Of a stretch of DNA of 5,660 nucleotides, positions 1-5,660 are shown piece by piece. A program made the position numbers and the translations under genes. Source of the stretch: Lysobacterales bacterium (GTDB taxonomy: Bacteria > Pseudomonadota > Gammaproteobacteria > Xanthomonadales > Xanthomonadaceae). The notes under the pieces are model-generated. The model saw nothing but the letters and a program-made list of their open reading frames with translations, did not search any database and was not told the origin of the DNA. Position 1 is the first letter of the stretch, and each line of letters opens with the position of its first letter. The stretch spans positions 1 to 5,660 of the forward strand of contig JAATFS010000465.1 of assembly GCA_015655035.1 (NCBI GenBank). Direction: 5' to 3'.

Positions 1-3
1 CCG

Positions 4-429
4 ATGAACCTGGGAAACTTCGGGCTCGACCTGAGTGATCCGGCCAGCTCGGGCGTATACCAGGCCGAAGCCGGCGATCTCGACTCGCTGGCCGCGCTGG
101 CGCGCGATGCCGGACTGCGCACGCTGCGCGTGGACCTGGCCGCGTGCCAGAACAAGCACACGTTGCTGATCCGGTTGGCGACCCAGCTGGATTTCCCTAC
201 CGACTTCGGCCGCAACTGGGATGCGCTGTCCGATGCCTTGCGCGACCTTAGCTGGCTGCCCACGTCGCAGGGCTATGCGCTATTACTCGACGGTGCCGAC
301 GCGCTCGCCGAGCAGGCTCCGGCCGACCGCGACACGCTGCTGGACATCCTGGATGAAGCGGCCAATGCCTGGGCGCACCAGAGCATTGTATTCGCAGCAT
401 TCGTGGCGCCGGCAGAGGCCTGCGGCTAA
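4..429 (+). CDS. Barstar-family protein (putative RNase inhibitor)
   Basis: The 141-residue product matches the barstar-like family (barnase-inhibitor fold, as in Bacillus YhcO-type proteins). The diagnostic segment is at about residues 63-85, DFPTDFGRNWDALSDALRDL, which parallels barstar's PEYYGENLDALWDCL helix. By that alignment, the two acidic residues that insert into the barnase active site, Asp35 and Asp39, correspond to D73 and D77; barstar Trp38 is replaced by S76. A hydrophobic strand at about 91-96 (YALLLD) and another at about 126-134 (QSIVFAAFV) fit the small alpha/beta fold. The protein is longer than barstar (about 90 aa) because of an N-terminal extension of some 35-40 residues. 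It has no signal peptide, so it is probably cytoplasmic, as expected for an inhibitor protecting the producing cell. The ATG at 4 is the first in this frame, but only three bases precede it, so an upstream start cannot be excluded. No barnase-type RNase is in the window. The family assignment is firm; activity against any particular RNase is inference. Confidence 0.85.
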   Translation: MNLGNFGLDLSDPASSGVYQAEAGDLDSLAALARDAGLRTLRVDLAACQNKHTLLIRLATQLDFPTDFGRNWDALSDALRDLSWLPTSQGYALLLDGADALAEQAPADRDTLLDILDEAANAWAHQSIVFAAFVAPAEACG

Positions 430-486
430 GCGTCCGGAGCAAGCGTCCGCAGTCGGCAGGATGCAGCGCCGGCCTGTCGGTTGCAG

Positions 487-509
487 CGCTCCCCGGGGCA
501 GCGGGAGCG
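487..509. terminator. GC-rich hairpin between convergent barstar and uup genes
   Basis: A perfect 7-bp stem (CGCTCCC at 487-493, GGGAGCG at 503-509) with a 9-nt loop lies between the stop codons of two convergent genes, 17 bp past the uup stop. A second, weaker hairpin (454-460 with 473-479, one G-U pair) lies on the barstar side. Neither is followed by a run of T on either strand, so this is not a textbook intrinsic terminator. Position and stem strength suggest a bidirectional transcript-end structure, which remains inference. Confidence 0.35.
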
Positions 510-526
510 AAGGGGAAGGCCCACCT

Positions 527-2398
<1,872 letters not shown>

Positions 2399-2404
2399 GG
2401 GGCT

Positions 2405-2410
2405 ATTGTA
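2405..2410 (-). promoter_or_regulatory. -10-like box for uup, leaderless arrangement
   Basis: Read on the - strand, TACAAT is followed by AGCCCC and then the uup ATG. With the usual six-base discriminator, the predicted transcription start falls on or next to the A of the start codon, so the mRNA would have essentially no 5' leader. There is no Shine-Dalgarno sequence upstream of this ATG, which agrees with that. No convincing -35 hexamer is visible 16-18 bp upstream; that position lies inside the inverted-repeat arm (GCAATA at 17-bp spacing). The first uup codons are AT-rich compared with the rest of the gene, which would favour leaderless initiation. The box is seen in sequence; its use is inference. 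Confidence 0.5.
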
Positions 2411-2528
2411 CGGGAGCCGGGATTGGGTATTGCGGATTCCCCAGCGCGGCAGGCCCCCGCCGGCTCCTGTCCAGGGCCTGGGCACACGCTTGCGTGCGGC
2501 GATCCCCAATACCCAATCCCGGCTCCAG

Positions 2529-2534
2529 TAGAAT
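2529..2534 (+). promoter_or_regulatory. -10-like box for dbpA, leaderless arrangement
   Basis: TAGAAT is followed by five bases (GCAGC) and then the dbpA ATG at 2540, so transcription starting six or seven bases past the box would begin at or within one base of the start codon. There is no purine-rich Shine-Dalgarno sequence between the box and the ATG. The upstream sequence is the right arm of the inverted repeat, and the box lies two bases beyond the perfect arm, exactly as the uup box does on the other side. No good -35 match is visible (CCAATA at 17-bp spacing). Function is inferred from position and sequence. Confidence 0.5.
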
Positions 2535-2539
2535 GCAGC

Positions 2540-3916
2540 ATGACCGAATTCACCACCCTGCCCCTGCACCCGTCCCTGCTGCCCGGCATCGACGCCCTGG
2601 GCTATACCGCCCTTACGCCGATCCAGGCGCAGAGCCTTCCGCCCATTCTCGAAGGGCTGGACATCATTGCCCAGGCACCCACCGGCAGCGGCAAGACCGC
2701 CGCCTTCGGGCTGGGCTTGCTGCACAAGCTCGATCCGGCCCTGAGCCGGGCGCAGGCACTGGTGCTGTGCCCGACCCGCGAACTGGCCGATCAGGTCGGC
2801 AAGCAGCTACGCAAGCTGGCCACCGGCATCCCCAACATGAAGCTGGTGGTACTGACCGGCGGCACTCCGCTGGGCCCACAGCTAGCGTCTCTGGAAGCAC
2901 ACGACCCGCAGGTCGTGGTCGGCACCCCTGGCCGCATCCAGGAACTGGCGCGCAAGCGGGCCCTGCACCTGGGCGGCGTGCGCACGCTGGTGCTGGACGA
3001 AGCCGACCGCATGCTCGACATGGGCTTCGAGGAGCCCATCCGTGAAATCGCCGGCCGCTGCGACAAGCATCGCCAGAGCCTGCTGTTCTCGGCCACGTTC
3101 CCCGACGAAATCCGCACGCTCGCGCGCGAGCTGTTGAAGGAACCGGTCGAGATCACCGTCGAAGGCGCCGACAGCGCACCGGAGATCGATCAGCAGTTCT
3201 TCGAGGTGGATCCCACCTATCGGCAGAAGGCGGTCGCCGGCCTGTTGCTGCGGTTCACCCCGGAATCCAGCGTGGTGTTCTGCAACACCCGCAAGGAAGT
3301 GGACGAGGTCGCCGGCTCGTTGCAGCAGTTCGGCTTCTCGGCATTGCCGCTGCATGGGGAGATGGAACAGCGCGACCGCGATGAGGTGCTGGTGCGCTTC
3401 TCCAACCGTAGCTGCAACGTACTGGTCGCCAGCGACGTCGCCGCGCGCGGGCTGGACGTGGAAGACCTGTCTGCGGTGGTGAACTACGAACTGCCGACCG
3501 ATACCGAGACCTACCGCCATCGCATCGGCCGCACCGCGCGCGCCGGCAAGCGCGGACTGGCGCTGAGCCTGGTGGCCCCGCGCGAGGTCGCGCGCGCGCA
3601 GGCGCTGGAAGCCGAACAAGGCCAGCCGCTGAAGTGGTCGCGCGCACCGCTGGCCACCGCGCGCCCGGCACAACTGCCGCAGGCGGCGATGAGCACCCTG
3701 CGCATCGACGGCGGCAAGACCGACAAACTGCGTCCGGGCGACATCCTCGGCGCACTTACCGGCGAAGCCGGATTGTCGGGCGCGGCGATCGGCAAGATCG
3801 CGATCTACCCCACCCGCTCCTATGTGGCGGTGGCCAGCGACCAGGTCGGCAAGGCTCTTTCGAAGTTGCAGGCCGGCAAGATCAAGGGCCGCCGCTTCCG
3901 GGTCAGCAAGCTGTAG
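2540..3916 (+). CDS. dbpA: DEAD-box ATP-dependent RNA helicase DbpA
   Basis: The 458-residue protein has almost exactly the length of E. coli DbpA (457 aa). Helicase domain 1 shows the Q motif (TPIQ, Q29), motif I APTGSGKT (46-53), Ia PTREL (78-82), GG (107-108), Ib TPGR (129-132), II DEAD (153-156) and III SAT (184-186). Domain 2 has motif IV around VVFCNTRK (245-252), V ASDVAARGLD (297-306) and VI HRIGRTARAG (327-336). The decisive feature is the C-terminal domain at about 383-458, with RPGDILGALTG and IGKIAIYPTRSYVAV: this is the DbpA RNA-binding domain, which recognises 23S rRNA helix 92. It separates DbpA from RhlE, SrmB and DeaD. The enzyme acts in late 50S ribosomal subunit assembly. 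The start MTEFTTLPLHPSLL aligns with the E. coli N-terminus and sits right after a -10-like box. The frame is open for 2.3 kb upstream, but that stretch is antisense to uup and not a gene extension. All catalytic motifs are intact. Confidence 0.97.
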   Translation: MTEFTTLPLHPSLLPGIDALGYTALTPIQAQSLPPILEGLDIIAQAPTGSGKTAAFGLGLLHKLDPALSRAQALVLCPTRELADQVGKQLRKLATGIPNMKLVVLTGGTPLGPQLASLEAHDPQVVVGTPGRIQELARKRALHLGGVRTLVLDEADRMLDMGFEEPIREIAGRCDKHRQSLLFSATFPDEIRTLARELLKEPVEITVEGADSAPEIDQQFFEVDPTYRQKAVAGLLLRFTPESSVVFCNTRKEVDEVAGSLQQFGFSALPLHGEMEQRDRDEVLVRFSNRSCNVLVASDVAARGLDVEDLSAVVNYELPTDTETYRHRIGRTARAGKRGLALSLVAPREVARAQALEAEQGQPLKWSRAPLATARPAQLPQAAMSTLRIDGGKTDKLRPGDILGALTGEAGLSGAAIGKIAIYPTRSYVAVASDQVGKALSKLQAGKIKGRRFRVSKL

Positions 3917-3931
3917 TCCCCTGGCATGGCC

Positions 3932-3952
3932 GCGCCGCCCATCGGACGGCGC
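3932..3952. terminator. Hairpin in the dbpA-apt convergent gap
   Basis: A 6-bp perfect stem (GCGCCG at 3932-3937 with CGGCGC at 3947-3952) starts 16 bp after the dbpA stop codon. The nine-base loop can close further with two CC/GG pairs across a C-A mismatch. No T-run follows on either strand, so intrinsic termination is uncertain. Its place between two convergent genes makes a transcript-end role plausible. Confidence 0.35.
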
Positions 3953-3966
3953 AGCCCGCTGCGACA

Positions 3967-3991
3967 GCGACGCTCAGTAGGTCAGCGTCGC
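3967..3991 (-). terminator. Hairpin spanning the apt stop codon
   Basis: GCGACGCT (3967-3974) pairs perfectly with AGCGTCGC (3984-3991), an 8-bp stem with a nine-base loop that carries most of the apt stop codon (3974-3976). The last codons of apt therefore form one side of the stem. Translating ribosomes would melt it, so it could stabilise the 3' end or contribute to termination rather than act alone. It lacks a downstream T-run in either direction. Confidence 0.35.
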
Positions 3992-4522
3992 CAGCAACGG
4001 CACCGGGTCACTCCAGCGCGCTCGACCTTGCAACGCTTCCAGCTCCACCAGCACCGCCGCGCCGACGATCTCGAATTGAAGCTGGCGCACCAACGCCACC
4101 GATGCGCGCAAGGTGCCACCGGTCGCGAGCACGTCGTCCACGATCAGTACCCGCGCGCCCGGGAACAGTGCATCGGCCTGGATCTCGATGCGGTCGCGTC
4201 CGTATTCAAGCTCGTACTCCTGCGTCAGGATGCGGCCCGGAAGCTTGCCCGGCTTGCGGATCGGCACGAACCCGGTGCGCAACTCGTGCGCCAGCGCCGC
4301 ACCCAGGATGAAGCCGCGCGACTCGATCCCCAGCACCGCGTCCAGCGGCGTGCCCCGCCACGGCTGCGCCATCGCATCCAGCGCGGCGGCGAAATCCGGG
4401 CCGTCGGCCAGCAGCGGGATGATGTCCTTGAACAGGATGCCAGGCTTGGGGAAGTCCGCAACGTCGCGGATGCGCTCGGACCAATGGGCGGGCGTGGCAA
4501 CGCCGCAGCAGGATTCGTTCAT
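3974..4522 (-). CDS. apt: Adenine phosphoribosyltransferase
   Basis: The 182-residue cytoplasmic enzyme converts adenine and PRPP to AMP and pyrophosphate in purine salvage. The N-terminal part has DFPKPGILFKDIIPLL (23-38), the adenine-side signature shared by APRTs. GIESRGF (65-71), RKPGKLPG (89-96) and the flexible-loop segment YELEYG (103-108) follow. The PRPP-binding motif VLIVDDVLATGGT is at 125-137, with the two adjacent aspartates at 129-130. Length is normal for bacterial Apt (about 170-190 aa). The ATG giving MNESCCGVAT was chosen because it lies outside the upstream efflux gene and gives a family-typical N-terminus. In-frame starts 19-21 codons upstream (GTG, then ATG) would overlap the end of that gene and add a poorly conserved-looking extension. 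No Shine-Dalgarno sequence precedes the chosen ATG; the leader is C-rich. It reads in the same direction as the RND gene, 34 bp downstream of it, and converges with dbpA. Confidence 0.95.
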   Translation of the reverse strand: MNESCCGVATPAHWSERIRDVADFPKPGILFKDIIPLLADGPDFAAALDAMAQPWRGTPLDAVLGIESRGFILGAALAHELRTGFVPIRKPGKLPGRILTQEYELEYGRDRIEIQADALFPGARVLIVDDVLATGGTLRASVALVRQLQFEIVGAAVLVELEALQGRARWSDPVPLLATLTY

Positions 4523-4548
4523 CGATATCTGGGGGGAAAGGGCGCCCC

Positions 4549-4554
4549 ATTCTA
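4549..4554 (-). promoter_or_regulatory. Possible -10 box for apt
   Basis: TAGAAT on the - strand begins two bases after the stop codon of the RND gene and would place a transcription start near 4542, giving a leader of about 20 nt before the apt ATG. It is the same hexamer as the dbpA box. There is no recognisable -35 element at 16-18 bp, where the sequence is still the G-rich end of the efflux gene. An independent apt promoter is plausible, but co-transcription with the pump gene cannot be excluded. Confidence 0.35.
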
Positions 4555-4556
4555 GA

Positions 4557-5660
4557 TCAGGACGCCCCAACCCCCTCATCGGCACCCGCTGCCGGCGGAT
4601 GGGCCTGCAACATGCCGCGTACCAGCACGAAGAACAATGGCACCAGGAAGATCGCCAGCACCGTCCCGGACAGCATGCCGCCGATTACGCTGATGCCGAT
4701 CTCGCGACGGCTGGCGGCGCCCGCCCCGGTGGACAAGGCCAACGGAATCACACCGGCGACGAAGGCCAGCGAGGTCATCACGATCGGCCGCAGACGCAGA
4801 CGCGCACCCTCCAGCGCGGCGGCGAGCGGCGCGCGACCGGCTTTGCGCTCGGCCTCGGCGAACTCCACGATCAGGATCGCGTTCTTGGCCGACAGCCCGA
4901 TCGTGGTCAGCAGGCCTACCTGGAAGTAGATATCGTTGACGAAGCCGGCCAGCGTGGTTGCGGCCACCGTGCCCAGCACGCCCAATGGGATCACCATCAA
5001 TACCGCGACCGGAATCGCCCAGCTTTCGTATAGCGCTGCCAGGCACAGGAAGATGAAGGCAATCGAGGCGGCGTACAGCCACAGGGTCTGGTTGCTGGAC
5101 AGCTGCTCCTGGTAGGACAGGCCGCTCCATTGCAGGTCGAATCCTTTCTGCTCGGAAACCAGCGCCTGCATCTTCTGCATCGCCGCGCCCGAGCTTTGCC
5201 CTTCGGCGGCGCTGCCCTGCAATTGCACCGCCGACAAGCCATTGAAGCGTTGTTGCAGCTGCGGGCCACGGGTCCAATGCACGCTGGCGAAACTGTCGAA
5301 CGGCGCCATCTGGCCACCGCCGCCGCGTACGTACCATTGGGCGATATCCTCGGGCAACGCGCGGTATGCGGCTTCACCCTGCACGTACACGCGCTTGACC
5401 CGGCCACGGTCGATGAAGTCGTTGACGTATCGGCCACCCCAGGCAGTGGCCAACGTGGTGTTGATGTCGCCCTGCGCCAATCCCAGCGCACTGGCCTGCG
5501 CCTGGTCGATATCCACCTGCAGCTGCGCCTTCTCGCCCAGGCCGTTGAGACGCACCGCGGTCAACTGCGGATCGGCGCTGGCCTGCCGCAGCACCGCGAC
5601 CTGGGCGGCATTGAGCGCGGAACGCCCCGCCCCGTCGCTGTCGCGGATCCACAATTCAAA
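4557..5660 (-). CDS. RND multidrug efflux permease, AcrB-like (HAE1 family), C-terminal part
   Basis: These 367 residues are the C-terminal third of an inner-membrane, proton-driven RND pump of the AcrB/MexB type. The reading frame continues past the right edge (first visible residues FELWIRDSDG); full-length members are about 1,030-1,050 aa, so roughly 670 residues are missing. The segment aligns with E. coli AcrB from about residue 665 to the end. The periplasmic portion contains DINTTLATAWGGRYVNDFIDRGRVK (positions about 66-89, counted from the first visible residue) and WYVRGGGGQMAPF (109-121). Five hydrophobic segments, at about 193-210, 216-236, 243-267, 291-310 and 320-347, fit TM8-TM12. 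Proton-relay residues are kept: K259, R289 and T296 correspond to AcrB K940, R971 and T978; the TM4 aspartates lie outside the window. The protein ends with a short Ala/Gly-rich tail after TM12. Such pumps usually work with a periplasmic adaptor and an outer-membrane channel, which would be expected beyond the right edge. Substrates cannot be told from this portion. Confidence 0.95.
   Translation of the reverse strand, partial: FELWIRDSDGAGRSALNAAQVAVLRQASADPQLTAVRLNGLGEKAQLQVDIDQAQASALGLAQGDINTTLATAWGGRYVNDFIDRGRVKRVYVQGEAAYRALPEDIAQWYVRGGGGQMAPFDSFASVHWTRGPQLQQRFNGLSAVQLQGSAAEGQSSGAAMQKMQALVSEQKGFDLQWSGLSYQEQLSSNQTLWLYAASIAFIFLCLAALYESWAIPVAVLMVIPLGVLGTVAATTLAGFVNDIYFQVGLLTTIGLSAKNAILIVEFAEAERKAGRAPLAAALEGARLRLRPIVMTSLAFVAGVIPLALSTGAGAASRREIGISVIGGMLSGTVLAIFLVPLFFVLVRGMLQAHPPAAGADEGVGAS

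Larger units (their letters stand above)
2405..2534. repeat. Inverted repeat in the uup-dbpA divergent region
   Basis: GGAGCCGGGATTGGGTATTG at 2413-2432 is repeated perfectly in inverted orientation at 2507-2526, with a 74-bp spacer. Extending each arm outward through the neighbouring -10 boxes gives 28-bp arms (2405-2432 and 2507-2534) with 26 identities. The arm contains degenerate heptads (GATCCCC, AATACCC, AATCCCG), as in the AT-CCC-type intergenic repeats I recall as numerous in Xanthomonas genomes. The spacer holds smaller palindromes: CAGGCCC (2450-2456) with GGGCCTG (2474-2480), and CACGC-TT-GCGTG (2485-2496). The element may be a dispersed extragenic repeat, or two copies of a promoter-associated repeat facing away from each other. 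No encoded transposase or target-site duplication was seen. Confidence 0.8.

Noticed and set aside
429..449. Direct repeat AGCGTCCG (429-436 and 442-449) after the barstar stop as an attachment site or tandem array
   Set aside because: Two eight-base copies six bases apart are within chance for this base composition, and no integrase or repeat array is nearby.
2399..2725. 109-residue N-terminal extension of Uup
   Set aside because: It runs through the intergenic repeat and into the start of dbpA. The Uup family begins at MPLITLQNVDYS, directly downstream of a -10-like box.
2882..3673. 263-codon open frame on the - strand inside dbpA
   Set aside because: It is codon-aligned antisense to dbpA, where stops can arise only from rare TTA, CTA or TCA codons. 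It has no recognisable domain and no promoter.
4523..4541. G-quadruplex near the apt start (run of six G, then three G)
   Set aside because: Only two close G-runs are present, so the four-tract pattern is not met.
4113..5033. 306-codon + strand open frame across apt and the RND gene
   Set aside because: It is antisense to two clearly identified genes, has a Ser/Arg-rich then Gln/Arg/His-rich shadow composition, and matches no family I recognise.
5652..5654. TTG at the right edge as the start codon of the RND gene
   Set aside because: The frame continues to the window edge (Phe-Glu before it), and the protein begins in the middle of a conserved RND periplasmic domain, so this is an internal leucine of a truncated gene.

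Overview
The window comes from the chromosome of a GC-rich gammaproteobacterium, most likely Xanthomonas or a close relative in the Xanthomonadaceae. The basis is high GC with strong third-position GC bias, a purine-salvage enzyme with the N- and C-terminal style I associate with Xanthomonas Apt, and an intergenic repeat built from AATACCC/AATCCC heptads of the kind common in that genus. The genus is inferred from memory of these features, not from a search.

Layout from left to right: (1) a small barstar-family gene on the + strand (4-429). (2) A 97-bp convergent gap with GC-rich hairpins. (3) uup, an ABC-F ATPase, on the - strand (527-2398). (4) A 141-bp divergent intergenic region (2399-2539) holding a 20-bp perfect inverted repeat, extendable to 26 of 28 bp. 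Each arm runs into a -10-like box placed so that transcription would begin at or next to the start codon of uup on one side and dbpA on the other. (5) dbpA, a DEAD-box RNA helicase, on the + strand (2540-3916). (6) A 57-bp convergent gap with hairpins. (7) apt, adenine phosphoribosyltransferase, on the - strand (3974-4522). (8) The C-terminal third of an AcrB-like RND efflux pump on the - strand (4557 to the right edge, 5' end missing).

The genes are mostly housekeeping. Uup and DbpA both belong to ribosome function or large-subunit assembly and are transcribed divergently from mirrored promoter regions, so they may respond to the same growth signals. apt lies 34 bp downstream of the efflux gene in the same orientation and may be partly co-transcribed with it, although a -10-like box sits just after the pump's stop codon. 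The barstar gene has no RNase partner in view.

I see no mobile element, CRISPR array, tRNA or rRNA gene, and no evidence of a novel defence or biosynthetic system. No gene-free stretch exceeds 300 bp. The most interesting non-coding structure is the mirrored, apparently leaderless promoter pair inside the inverted repeat.
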